Positions 1 through 7,392 are shown, counted from the first letter of the stretch. The stretch is DNA of 11,639 nt from JAABUE01 sp034431895 (GCA_034431895.1 DAOUCM010000158.1:1-11639); one strand, 5' to 3'. Notes: generated by a model from the letters alone, not told the origin. Program-made: numbers and translations.

Positions 1-251
1 TCGAGTCCGAGTCCACCGTCGGCGGTGGCAGCCTGCCAGGAGAGTCCCTGCCAACTTGGGTGCTGGCGCTATCGGTCAAGTCGCCCGACAAGTTCATGGC
101 GCGTCTCAGAGCCTCTCAGCCGCCTGTCATCGCCCGCGCCGAACATGACCGCGTGCTGCTCGACCCGCGCACAGTGCTGCCGGAGCAGGATGATTTGTTG
201 CTGGATATTCTTTCAACGCGAATAGCGCCAATAAACGAATATTTCGAATAG
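1..251 (+). CDS. selA: L-seryl-tRNA(Sec) selenium transferase, C-terminal part (5' truncated by window edge)
   Basis: SelA is the PLP-dependent enzyme that converts seryl-tRNA(Sec) to selenocysteinyl-tRNA(Sec) using selenophosphate, in the cytoplasm. Only the last ~82 codons are present, read in the frame starting at base 3. The visible stretch carries the family's C-terminal signature: ESTVGGGSLPGESLPTW, then a segment containing SVKSPDKFMARLR, PVIAR and LLDPRTVLPEQDDLLL. The family normally ends close to this point. Here an extra tail, TRIAPINEYFE, is encoded by the left arm of an inverted repeat (215-250), so the original 3' end may have been replaced by inserted DNA. The stop TAG (249-251) is 7 nt before the next ORF. 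The gene implies selenoprotein synthesis in the host. The identification rests on recognised motifs, not on a search. Confidence 0.92.
   Translation, partial: ESESTVGGGSLPGESLPTWVLALSVKSPDKFMARLRASQPPVIARAEHDRVLLDPRTVLPEQDDLLLDILSTRIAPINEYFE
215..250. repeat. Left arm of imperfect inverted repeat flanking the GxxExxY gene
   Basis: AACGCGAAT (215-223), 11 nt, then ACGAATA (235-241). The same two blocks occur in reverse complement at 731-739 and 713-719 with the same 11-nt spacing; by eye 22 of 27 positions match over 215-241 versus 713-739. The arm also holds the small palindrome CGAATATTTCG (236-246). It encodes the last residues of SelA. It resembles the AATTCGCG-type dispersed intergenic repeats found in many environmental genomes (inference). 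Confidence 0.6.
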
Positions 252-258
252 GAGGACT

Positions 259-705
259 ATGATGGACGATATTACGATTATTGAGAAGGAATTGTCTTAT
301 ACGATAATGCAGGCCGCTTTCGAAGTACATAACACTTTGGGTCCCGGTTTTCCGGAAAAGTTTTATGAAGAGGCTATGGCGCGTGAATTACTTGTGAGAG
401 GCGTTGAGATCGAGCGACAAAAGCGCATCGTTGTACAGTACAAGGGTGAGCCACTTGGAGAATTTTTCCTGGATAATGTCGCTAACAAACGGGTGATCTT
501 GGAATACAAAGCAGTGAGCGAGATCGCTCGAATCCACGAGCAACAGGCTTTATCTTATTTGAAAGCAACCGGTTTGGAACTTGCTATCGTAATCAACTTT
601 GGCGCGGAACGTGTTCAGTCCAGCCGTGTGATAAATATAAAGGGCAAAGCCAAATTGCTTCCACACCTTCACCAACCCCGCTTGACGAGCAAGAATAGGA
701 AGTAA
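259..705 (+). CDS. GxxExxY protein (PDDEXK_3-like small nuclease-fold protein)
   Basis: This 148-aa protein matches the GxxExxY family (PDDEXK_3 group), whose function is not established; a nuclease fold is assumed from the motif. The family motif is visible as GFPEKFY at about residues 30-36, after an Ile/Val-rich start and the HNTLGPG turn. A plausible PDDEXK core follows, with an Asp in FFLDNV (about residue 72) and the E-x-K of VILEYKAV. The conserved C-terminal part is QALSYLKATGLELAIVINFG. Two ATGs are possible. The second (262, giving 147 aa) lies 6 nt from the AGGAGG at 250-255 and is favoured by spacing; the first is only 3 nt from it. The gene is AT-richer than its neighbours and is bounded by inverted repeats, suggesting recent acquisition as a unit. 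It could be co-transcribed with selA. Confidence 0.85.
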   Translation: MMDDITIIEKELSYTIMQAAFEVHNTLGPGFPEKFYEEAMARELLVRGVEIERQKRIVVQYKGEPLGEFFLDNVANKRVILEYKAVSEIARIHEQQALSYLKATGLELAIVINFGAERVQSSRVINIKGKAKLLPHLHQPRLTSKNRK

Positions 706-739
706 TTTGCGTTATTCGTCCATTAGCGAAATTCGCGTT
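703..739. repeat. Right arm of imperfect inverted repeat flanking the GxxExxY gene
   Basis: ATTCGCGTT (731-739) and TATTCGT (713-719) are the reverse complements of the two blocks of the left arm at 215-241, at the same spacing. The arm contains its own short palindrome, GCGAAATTCGC (726-736). It begins at the stop codon of the GxxExxY gene and ends just before the Shine-Dalgarno of the next gene. No clear target-site duplication was found next to either arm. Confidence 0.6.
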
Positions 740-753
740 TAAAGAGGAGCCGC

Positions 754-2001
754 ATGAACTCCCGTATTGACACCCTCATGCAAGCCAAAAACCTGGACGC
801 CATCCTGGTGCTTGGCGATGCCGAAAACAACCCGCCCATGTATTACTTGACCGGCGGCGGGCATGTGACCAACGCTACGTTGATCAAAAAGCGCGGCGAA
901 AATGCTGTGCTGTACTGCAATGACATGGAACGAGACGAAGCCGCCAAGAGCAGGCTGGAAGTGCGTTTGTATAGCGAATATCCCTGGCAAGCATTGATGC
1001 AGGAAGCCGGCGGAGAGGGGACGCTGGCTCTGGCTTTGCGGTTACAGCGCATGTTTCGGGCGTTAGGCGTCAAGGGCCGCGTGGGGCTGTATGGGCATAC
1101 GAATATCAGCGCCTTACCGGCCTTGTTGAGCCATTTCAAGACTCTCGAACCGGGCATCGAATTCGTGGGCGAAATGCCAGAAACGTCGCTGTTTTATCAG
1201 GCCATGCAGACTAAATCTGAGCAGGAGGTGGCGCGCATACGCGAGATGGGCAAGCGCACCACGCAGGTCGTCCGTCTGACGGCGCGGTACCTGACCTCGC
1301 GCGCTGTCCGCGCCGATGAAGTGTTGCTGCGGGAGGACGGCGCACCGTTGACGATTGGGGATGTCAAGCAGAAGATCAACCTGTGGCTGGCCGAACGCGA
1401 TGCGGTCCCGTCAGAAGGTTACATCTTTGCCATCGGCCGGGATGCAGGCGTGCCGCATTCTCAAGGCAACCCTGACGATGTTTTGCGCCTCGGACAGACC
1501 ATCGTCTTCGACATTTATCCGCAGGAACGAGGCGGCGGCTACTTCTACGATTTCACTCGTACCTGGTGTTTGGGCTATGCCACGCCCGAAGCGCAGGCAT
1601 TGTATGACCAGGTAGAGGAAATTTATCGCAAAGTGATCGGGAGCATGGAAGTGAACGCTTCCTTCAAAGCGTATCACCGCATGGTGTGTGAGTATTTCGA
1701 GGCTCGAGGACACAAGTCGCCCTTGAACACGAATGCTCCACATGACGGTTACGTTCACAGCCTGGGGCATGGAGTGGGTCTCAACATCCACGAACGCCCG
1801 TTCAGCGGCTTTCAAGTGGAGGGAGAACAACGCCTGGAGGCCGGGGCCGTCATTGCTGTCGAGCCGGGCTTGTACTATCCAGAGCAGGGCATGGGGGTGC
1901 GCATCGAAGATACCTATTGGATGCGCCCCGATGGAAGTTTGGAAAGGTTGGCCGAGTATCCGTATGATTTTGTGCTGGAAATGAAGAAGTGGAAAAAATG
2001 A
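754..2001 (+). CDS. M24 family metallopeptidase (Xaa-Pro aminopeptidase/dipeptidase-like)
   Basis: This cytoplasmic creatinase-fold peptidase is predicted to cleave Xaa-Pro bonds at peptide N-termini with a dinuclear metal centre. The 415-aa length fits the family: N-terminal creatinase domain (about 1-145) followed by the M24 pita-bread domain (about 155-400). All five metal ligands are visible: D253 (VFDIYP), D266 (YDFTR), H339 (HSLGHGVG), E370 (VEPGLYYP) and E385 (RIEDTY). H235 and H346 are the expected catalytic-site histidines. No signal peptide is seen. The ATG has a good Shine-Dalgarno (AGAGGAG, 741-747) 6 nt upstream. The stop codon overlaps the tsaD start (ATGA), so the two genes are translationally coupled. 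Whether it is a true prolidase (PepQ), aminopeptidase P or a variant with other specificity cannot be decided from sequence alone. Confidence 0.9.
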   Translation: MNSRIDTLMQAKNLDAILVLGDAENNPPMYYLTGGGHVTNATLIKKRGENAVLYCNDMERDEAAKSRLEVRLYSEYPWQALMQEAGGEGTLALALRLQRMFRALGVKGRVGLYGHTNISALPALLSHFKTLEPGIEFVGEMPETSLFYQAMQTKSEQEVARIREMGKRTTQVVRLTARYLTSRAVRADEVLLREDGAPLTIGDVKQKINLWLAERDAVPSEGYIFAIGRDAGVPHSQGNPDDVLRLGQTIVFDIYPQERGGGYFYDFTRTWCLGYATPEAQALYDQVEEIYRKVIGSMEVNASFKAYHRMVCEYFEARGHKSPLNTNAPHDGYVHSLGHGVGLNIHERPFSGFQVEGEQRLEAGAVIAVEPGLYYPEQGMGVRIEDTYWMRPDGSLERLAEYPYDFVLEMKKWKK

Positions 2002-3017
2002 ACCCTGCCCGCATCCTTGCCATCGAAACCTCCTGTGACGAAACCGCTTGCGCCATTCTCGAAAATGGGCGAGTTTTGCTGGCTTCTACGGTGGCCTCGC
2101 AGATGGAAATTCATGCTCGTTATGGCGGCGTGTTCCCCGAAGTGGCCTCGCGTCAGCACATCCTGGCGATTACGCCGGTCATCGAGCAGACGTTGGCAGC
2201 GGCGCATCTCAGTTTGAGCGATGTGGATGCTATTGCCGTGACGCGCGGGCCGGGGCTGGCCGGCTCGCTGGTGGTGGGCGTCAACGCCGCCAAGGGATTG
2301 GCGCTTGGGCTGGGACTGCCTCTCGTGGGCGTCAACCACCTCGAGGGACATCTCTATTCGGCCTGGATATATCACGCGGGGGAAACGCCGCCTGCCGAGC
2401 CGCAGTTTCCGCTGCTGGCGCTGCTGGTCTCGGGTGGACATACCGAATTGATTTTGATGACCGCTCATCTGGAATATCAGCGTCTGGGCGCTACTCAAGA
2501 CGATGCGGCTGGCGAGGCCTTCGACAAGGTGGCGCGCACGCTGGGGTTGGGCTATCCTGGCGGCCCGGCCATCCAGCGCGCGGCGGAGGGCGGCGACCCG
2601 CATCGTTTCAACTTCCCACGCGCCCGCCTGGATGCGCCCTGGGATTTCTCTTTCAGCGGCTTGAAGACGGCGGTATTGCGCGAGGTGCGCGCACTCGAGA
2701 AGCGTAGTCCTTCCCTGCCCATCGAGGACCTGGCGGCTTCGTTCCAAGCGGCGGTCGTGGAGGTTTTGTTCAGCAAGACGATGCAGGCCGCGCGGACGTT
2801 TGGCGCGCGCGAAATCTTGGTGGCGGGCGGGGTCTCGGCCAACCGCGCCTTGCGGCAGGCCTTCCTGGAGCAATCGGAATTCAAGGCGCATATTCCCTCC
2901 CTCTCGCTGTGCACAGACAACGCTGCCATGATCGCCGCAGCCGGCTACTATCGTTTTGCGCTTGGGCGCACCTCGCCGCTGGACATGGATGTGCAGGCTA
3001 CCTGGCCGTTATCTTGA
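1998..3017 (+). CDS. tsaD: tRNA N6-adenosine threonylcarbamoyltransferase TsaD
   Basis: TsaD transfers the threonylcarbamoyl group from threonylcarbamoyl-AMP to A37 of ANN-decoding tRNAs, working with TsaB and TsaE. The 339-aa product has the usual family length. Visible family features are the N-terminal ILAIETSCDET, the metal-binding HLEGH (H114, H118), VSGGHTEL (about 144-151), GEAFDKVAR, LGYPGGP, DFSFSGLKTAV, VAGGVSANRALR and CTDNAAM with metal ligand D307. The start chosen is the ATG at 1998, which overlaps the upstream stop as ATGA; a GTG at 1989 in the same frame would add three residues and overlap more. No tsaB or tsaE is in the window, but tsaC, which makes the TsaD substrate, lies at 4062-4679 on the other strand. 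Confidence 0.97.
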   Translation: MNPARILAIETSCDETACAILENGRVLLASTVASQMEIHARYGGVFPEVASRQHILAITPVIEQTLAAAHLSLSDVDAIAVTRGPGLAGSLVVGVNAAKGLALGLGLPLVGVNHLEGHLYSAWIYHAGETPPAEPQFPLLALLVSGGHTELILMTAHLEYQRLGATQDDAAGEAFDKVARTLGLGYPGGPAIQRAAEGGDPHRFNFPRARLDAPWDFSFSGLKTAVLREVRALEKRSPSLPIEDLAASFQAAVVEVLFSKTMQAARTFGAREILVAGGVSANRALRQAFLEQSEFKAHIPSLSLCTDNAAMIAAAGYYRFALGRTSPLDMDVQATWPLS

Positions 3018-3082
3018 AATTCAAGAGACCTTTCGGGATGTTCTATCCTTTGACATCTGAAATACTTCTATCGAGTTCACCC

Positions 3083-3499
3083 CTACCTTTGCCTTTGAAG
3101 CGGCTCGATATCGAGTTCCTCCGCCAATGCCAGCAGTTCCGGGTCGCCGGTCAGCAAGGTGGCTTTGTGGGCAACCGAAGCCGCGGCGGCGAAAGCGTCG
3201 GCGTAGGAGATGGAGCGCTTCATTTTCCAACGCGCCGCGGTCAGGACGGTTTCCTCGTCTGCGGGCAGGATTTCTAGCGGCAGCAAGCGCAGTTTAGCCA
3301 GGGTAGTATCAGCAGCCTTTTCGCCGTGCATTTTGCCTATCTGGTAATAAATTTCTCCCAGGTTGATGATGGAGATAACGGCGCGCATTTGACGACGCCG
3401 CGATTGTTCCAAAATTTCCTGAACACGTAGGTCGGCAGGAGATTCCCCTTCAATGAAAGCAATCAGCGCCCACGAATCAAAAATGAAAGTTTTTGTCAT
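3083..3499 (-). CDS. vapC: VapC-like PIN-domain ribonuclease toxin
   Basis: This 138-aa single PIN-domain protein is the predicted toxin of a type II toxin-antitoxin pair. VapC toxins are Mg-dependent endoribonucleases, many of which cut tRNA or rRNA loops. The expected acidic residues are visible: D8 in the opening FIFDSWALIAF strand, E49 (NLGEIYY), D101 (SYADAFAAA) and D119 (LTGDPEL). The ATG start has a GGGAAG-type Shine-Dalgarno and lies inside the upstream antitoxin gene (23-nt overlap), so translation is likely coupled. It is convergent with tsaD, with about 65 nt between the stop codons and no clear terminator there. All catalytic positions are present, so the gene appears intact. Its RNA target cannot be read from the sequence. 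Confidence 0.92.
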   Translation of the reverse strand: MTKTFIFDSWALIAFIEGESPADLRVQEILEQSRRRQMRAVISIINLGEIYYQIGKMHGEKAADTTLAKLRLLPLEILPADEETVLTAARWKMKRSISYADAFAAAASVAHKATLLTGDPELLALAEELDIEPLQRQR

Positions 3500-3719
3500 T
3501 TTCTACTTCCCGGCGATGCTCTTCTTCCAGTTCGTCCAGCATTTTTGAACCGGCAAATATCCCATGTAATTGTTCAATCACATCCTCCTCCACCGGCTCA
3601 AGGATGATTTTGCCGTCTAACACCTGTGCCCGGAACTGACGTCCGCTTTCCAGGCGCAGTTGCGTGCGAATGGGTTTGGGAAGTACAAGTTGTCCTTTGG
3701 ATGAAAGACGGAGTAACAC
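3477..3719 (-). CDS. vapB: AbrB/MazE-type antitoxin (VapB-like)
   Basis: This 80-aa antitoxin has an N-terminal SpoVT-AbrB swapped-hairpin DNA-binding domain: RLSSKGQLVLPKPIRTQL at about residues 4-21, followed by an FRAQVLDGKIILEPV strand pair. The acidic, charged C-terminal half (about 45-80) is the expected part that wraps and inhibits the PIN toxin. The start is GTG (3719-3717) with AGGAG 6 nt upstream, which decides the start. It overlaps vapC by 23 nt. VapB-type proteins usually autorepress their own promoter together with the toxin; a strong promoter is visible immediately upstream (3750-3778). The family assignment is clear from the KGQ(L/V)xxPKxIR motif. Confidence 0.92.
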   Translation of the reverse strand: MLLRLSSKGQLVLPKPIRTQLRLESGRQFRAQVLDGKIILEPVEEDVIEQLHGIFAGSKMLDELEEEHRREVENDKNFHF

Positions 3720-3749
3720 AGGATTCTCCTTTCTTACGTTTTCTTGCTT

Positions 3750-3778
3750 ATTGTAAGACGAGCCGGACAGTTCGTCAA
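3750..3778 (-). promoter_or_regulatory. Sigma-70-type promoter for vapBC
   Basis: On the minus strand TTGACG (3778-3773) is followed after exactly 17 nt by TACAAT (3755-3750), one mismatch from consensus in each hexamer. Transcription would start near 3743, leaving a leader of about 24 nt that contains the AGGAG of vapB. This gives the toxin-antitoxin pair its own transcription unit, separate from the operon to its right, which is closed by a terminator at 3811-3856. Confidence 0.75.
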
Positions 3779-3810
3779 GCGCCTCCAGAAGGAAGAGAAA
3801 AGTCCCGATT

Positions 3811-3856
3811 AAAAACCCAAACCCCGCTCAGGACCGGCCCTGTCCTTACGGGGTTT
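3811..3856 (-). terminator. Rho-independent terminator downstream of the prfA-tsaC operon
   Basis: A nested hairpin with outer arms AAACCCCG (3819-3826) and CGGGGTTT (3849-3856) and inner arms AGGAC (3830-3834) and GTCCT (3842-3846). Read on the minus strand it is followed by GGG and TTTTT (3815-3811), the usual terminator layout for that strand. The plus strand has no T-run after the stem, so the direction is minus. It lies about 205 nt beyond the tsaC stop. Confidence 0.75.
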
Positions 3857-4061
3857 GCAAGGGGAGAATGCGCCCTTATTATGCGCTCATTACGTTAGAA
3901 GAACCTGAATGAAACTTAAGAAAAGGATAAGAGTTTCCGCTCGTGGGGATGGGAATGGCGAATTGCGGCCTTTGGTAGTACAACAGCGTCTCCTTTGGAG
4001 ATAGCATCCCTGCGGGACTTGCTGGGGCGACCGCCATGACAAATCCCAGCAAACAGGAGTT
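3857..4061. repeat. Noncoding tsaC 3' region with three tandem hairpins, REP-like
   Basis: No convincing gene is seen here. The distal part holds three adjacent stem-loops: TTGCTGGG (4019-4026) with CCCAGCAA (4045-4052), TCCC (4007-4010) with GGGA (4014-4017), and TCTCC (3989-3993) with GGAGA (3997-4001). The order GGAGATAGC ... CGCCATGACAAA resembles the widespread intergenic palindromic repeats built on GGAGATTGC ... CGCAATGACA, in a degenerate form; this likeness is from general knowledge, not a search. The remainder (3857-3988) shows nothing further I can support. Confidence 0.45.
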
Positions 4062-4679
4062 TCAGGCCAAGACGAAAGCGATCTCTTCCCAAGAGATTGG
4101 ACCGGCGCGCAAGATGACCGGTTCTGGCCCCAGGCAATCTACCACCGTAGAGGACAAGCCGCCAGGCGTTTCGCCTCCATCTAGCACGAGGGGAATGCGG
4201 CCGTTCAATTGATGAATCACCTCTTCGGCTGTGGTCGGGCTGGGCTGCCCACTGAGATTGGCCGATGTGACCGCCATGGGGCCGGCCGCTTTCAGCAGGG
4301 CGCGCGCTACGGGATGATTGGGAATGCGAACGCCGATCGTAGGGGTGGCAGAAACAATGTCGGGCAGGGTAGGGCTTTTTGGCACCACCAGCGTCAAGGC
4401 TCCGGGCCAGAAGCGGGCCGCCAGTTTGGCGGCCATGGGAGGCAGGCTGAGTGTCACCTCGTCCAGGTCGTGTATGTCGCCAATCAAAATAGGGATGGCT
4501 TTTTCGGCGGGGCGGCCTTTGACTGCGTAGATGCTCTCGATAGCGTGCGCATCGAAGGCCAGCGCGCCCAGACCATAGACGGTATCGGTAGGAAAGGCTA
4601 CTAACATGCCGCTTTGTAACGCCAAGAGGGCGCGGCTCAATGCCTCGGGGCGATGGGCGGATAGACACTCGGTTTGCAT
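4062..4679 (-). CDS. tsaC: Threonylcarbamoyl-AMP synthase (TsaC/Sua5/YrdC family)
   Basis: The enzyme makes threonylcarbamoyl-AMP from threonine, bicarbonate and ATP, the substrate that TsaD puts on tRNA A37. The 205-aa protein is a single YrdC domain and lacks the C-terminal Sua5 extension, so it is the short TsaC type. Visible motifs are PTDTVYGLG (about 30-38), KGRPAEKAIPI (about 54-64), FWPGALTLV, GVRIPNHP, VTSANLSGQPSPTT and SSTVVD. The ATG lies 1 nt after the TAA of the upstream HD-GYP gene and has no recognisable Shine-Dalgarno, suggesting translation by coupled re-initiation. A longer frame on the same strand that extends to 3916 is a shadow and lacks family motifs. Confidence 0.95.
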   Translation of the reverse strand: MQTECLSAHRPEALSRALLALQSGMLVAFPTDTVYGLGALAFDAHAIESIYAVKGRPAEKAIPILIGDIHDLDEVTLSLPPMAAKLAARFWPGALTLVVPKSPTLPDIVSATPTIGVRIPNHPVARALLKAAGPMAVTSANLSGQPSPTTAEEVIHQLNGRIPLVLDGGETPGGLSSTVVDCLGPEPVILRAGPISWEEIAFVLA

Positions 4680-4680
4680 G

Positions 4681-7362
4681 TTACGTCGTTTCGAACAGGT
4701 TCAAGAAAGCCTCTACGACTTGGGGGTCGAAAAGTTTGCCGGCATTTTGTCGGATATAAGACAAGGCTTTCTTTTGACTCCAACCCTTGCGATAGGGGCG
4801 GTCAGATGTCAGAGCATCCCAAACGTCTACCACAGAGAAGATGCGCGCCGCAAGCGGAATTTGCTCGCCTTTTAGGCCGCGCGGATAGCCGCTTCCATTC
4901 CAGCGTTCATGGTGGCAATAGGGAATGTCCAGGGCCGGTTTCAGGTAGGCAATCTTGGAGAGTAACTCGTAGGCATAGAGTGGGTGCTTGCGCATGATTT
5001 CGGCTTCTTCTGCTGTCAATTCTTCGGTTTTCAGCAGGATATAGTCGGGGATGCCCATCTTGCCAATGTCGTGCAGCAGGGCGCCGCGCCGGATATGAAG
5101 AAGCATCGTGTCTTGGATGCCCATGCTGGCAGCCAGGCGCAGGGTCATTTCGGTGACGCGCTGGGTATGGCCTTCGGTTTCCTTGTCCCGCAGGTCGAGC
5201 GCCGCTGACCAGCCCTCGATGGTTTCATTGTAGGCCAGCGATAACTCGATATTGGAGCGCTGTAGCCGTTCGAATAAATCCATATTCTCCAAGGCGATAG
5301 CAGCCTGCCCGCTCAGTGTGTTCAAGAAGTTTTCCCATTCGGGGTGATGAACATGGGTGTGAAAGAAAAATTCCAAAACCCCTTTGAGTTCGCCTTTGGC
5401 AATCAGGGGAACGCCATAATAACAAGAGAACTTTTCTGCGGGCAGGATTGTTTTGGCGTCGCCGTGAAGGATGATGGTTTTTCTGTGCAAAGCAGCCTGC
5501 CCGGCCAGACCCTCGCCCAAATGCAGGCGCGGCCTCGGTACGCCTGGCGCAGCAAAACCGATTCCCGCAGCAAAATCCAACGTGTATTCGATTGGATTGA
5601 AGAGCAGGAAGTCGCCTGCATCCGCCTGGAACAGCCGCATGGCCTGTTCCAGAATCATATTCAATACCAAACGCCGATTCGTGCTGGAAGCAATCGTCTG
5701 GTCAATGAGGTGCAGGGCGTTCAGGCGTTCTACTTGTTGACGGATTTCGTTCAGCAGTTTGGCATTTTCCAGCCCTATGGCTATCTGGTCGGCCAATGTT
5801 TCCATGACGCGAATGTCGTTCTGGTCGAAGGCATCCAGGCGCGGGCTTTGAATATCCAGGACGCCAATGACCTTGCCTTCTACGTGCAAGGGAATGCTCA
5901 ATTCGGAGCGGGTCGGGATTCGATCTGGATAAAAGTTGATGTAATGTTCATCCGAGGAGACATCGTTCGATAACAAAGTTTTGTTGTGTTGGGCGCACCA
6001 TCCTACCATTCCCTCTCCTAGTTTCAGGCGGTGTTCTCTAGGGAACAATTCTACGAATTGGCCTGCTCTGGCTCTCATTTCCAATTCATTCGTAGCAGGT
6101 GCGAACATAAAAATAGCGACGTGATGATAGCCAAAATTGTCTTGAATCAGTTTGACGGTTCTATTCAAGATGTTGTTTGTGTCTTGGGTAGCAACAATTT
6201 GCTTGGCGATGTCGTTCAGCAATCCGAGTTGCGTTGTTTGGCGGCGCAATGCTTCCTCGGCTCGTTTACGCTCGGTAATATCTGTGATGAAGCCTTCGAG
6301 GATGGCCAGACCGTGCGCGTTTGTGCCTATGCTTTGACCTTGTTCCCATACCCACTTTTCTTGCTGGTTGGCTGTCGTAATTCGATATTCGAGTTGGAAA
6401 GGTTGCCTGTGAGCGATGGCCTCTTGCACTTCTGCCCATACCCGCTCGCGGTCTTTGGGATGGATAAGTTGTTTGTAGGCAATTTTCTTGTTGCCTATCA
6501 AGTCCTCTGGCGGGTAACCTGTGAGTTCGAAACAACCCTCGCTCACGAAGTCTGTTGTCCAATCGGTATCGTTTATACAGCGATAAGCCATGCCGGGCAT
6601 GTTGCGCAAGAGTGCGCTCATCGAGCGCTGCTGTTCTTGCAACTCCTGTTCGGCCTTTTTGCGCTGGCTAATGTCTATCAGGCTGCCTTCGTAATACTTC
6701 AAGCGGCCTGTATGGTCGTAGACGGCGCGAGTGACGTCGGTTGCCCAGAAAACGCTGCCGTCTTTTCGCTTGAAGAGCGTTTCTACGCTTAGTTGACCTT
6801 CGGACTCGCTAAATTGTTTCATCCATTCGGTATGCCCGTGCGGAGTGGCGTATAGGTCTGCGGCGTTGACCTCCAACATGTCTTGCGGCGAGGCATAGCC
6901 AAAAATCTCTGCCAGGGCCGGGTTGGCTTCCAGGATGCGTCCATCGGGCGTAGTGCGGTACAAGCCGACCGGCACGCGCTCGAACAGGTTTCGGTAATCG
7001 GCTTCAGATTGGTCTTTTTCTTGGACGGTATGGGCAAATTGAGAAGAAAGCAGGAAGGCTACGCCGGCGATGAAAAACAACAACATCACACGAGCAAAAT
7101 CGAAAGGCGTTGTTACCGCTCCGCTGAGGAAAACGATCGCATACCCAACTGTGGTTAGGCCGGCGTATAGGAAGGAAGAGGCGGGAGAAAGCACGAAACT
7201 GGCAACGAGGATGGGAAAAGCGTAAGCAATGAAAATCGGCGGATGTCTCTCCAAGATGGCAACCACCGTGACAACAAGGACCATTGCGGCCAATGTCAGG
7301 TGCGTTGCCAGCGCATTGCGGTTGATCGTGGGAGGACCGTTCATGCTATGGTTTCGTTTCAT
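4681..7362 (-). CDS. Membrane PAS-PAS-GAF-GAF-HD-GYP protein, predicted c-di-GMP phosphodiesterase
   Basis: This 893-aa sensory protein probably hydrolyses cyclic di-GMP in response to signals read by its N-terminal modules. By residue: four hydrophobic membrane segments (about 19-37, 42-60, 64-82, 90-108), PAS 1 (about 120-235), PAS 2 (about 245-370), GAF 1 (about 375-530), GAF 2 (about 545-700) and HD-GYP (about 710-890). The HD-GYP domain is complete: H732 in GHTQRV, HDIGKMG (H764-D765), RKHP (H793), HHERWNGSGYP (817-827) and DALTSDRPYR (from D849). No GGDEF, EAL or kinase domain is present. The ATG at 7362 is preceded by CGGAGAG; Met7 (7344) is an alternative start. It lies between prmC (101 nt upstream) and tsaC (1 nt downstream). 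Its signal and its true substrate are unknown. Confidence 0.93.
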   Translation of the reverse strand: MKRNHSMNGPPTINRNALATHLTLAAMVLVVTVVAILERHPPIFIAYAFPILVASFVLSPASSFLYAGLTTVGYAIVFLSGAVTTPFDFARVMLLFFIAGVAFLLSSQFAHTVQEKDQSEADYRNLFERVPVGLYRTTPDGRILEANPALAEIFGYASPQDMLEVNAADLYATPHGHTEWMKQFSESEGQLSVETLFKRKDGSVFWATDVTRAVYDHTGRLKYYEGSLIDISQRKKAEQELQEQQRSMSALLRNMPGMAYRCINDTDWTTDFVSEGCFELTGYPPEDLIGNKKIAYKQLIHPKDRERVWAEVQEAIAHRQPFQLEYRITTANQQEKWVWEQGQSIGTNAHGLAILEGFITDITERKRAEEALRRQTTQLGLLNDIAKQIVATQDTNNILNRTVKLIQDNFGYHHVAIFMFAPATNELEMRARAGQFVELFPREHRLKLGEGMVGWCAQHNKTLLSNDVSSDEHYINFYPDRIPTRSELSIPLHVEGKVIGVLDIQSPRLDAFDQNDIRVMETLADQIAIGLENAKLLNEIRQQVERLNALHLIDQTIASSTNRRLVLNMILEQAMRLFQADAGDFLLFNPIEYTLDFAAGIGFAAPGVPRPRLHLGEGLAGQAALHRKTIILHGDAKTILPAEKFSCYYGVPLIAKGELKGVLEFFFHTHVHHPEWENFLNTLSGQAAIALENMDLFERLQRSNIELSLAYNETIEGWSAALDLRDKETEGHTQRVTEMTLRLAASMGIQDTMLLHIRRGALLHDIGKMGIPDYILLKTEELTAEEAEIMRKHPLYAYELLSKIAYLKPALDIPYCHHERWNGSGYPRGLKGEQIPLAARIFSVVDVWDALTSDRPYRKGWSQKKALSYIRQNAGKLFDPQVVEAFLNLFETT

Positions 7363-7392
7363 TGCGCTCTCCGGACAGGATACCGTGGCTTA

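Noticed and set aside
1914..2891. Long minus-strand open frame (325 codons) opposite tsaD
   Set aside because: It is antisense to a clearly conserved gene, is rich in Arg, Gln and His, and has no domain features; it is a by-product of GC-rich codon use in tsaD.
3916..4668. Minus-strand open frame (250 codons) covering tsaC and its 3' region
   Set aside because: It is out of frame with the TsaC motifs, and the protein is Arg/Ser-rich and not family-like; its end reads through the hairpin region.
6031..6792. Plus-strand open frame (253 codons) opposite the HD-GYP gene
   Set aside because: It lies entirely antisense to PAS/GAF coding sequence and has low-complexity Cys/Leu/Phe-rich composition with no recognisable motif.
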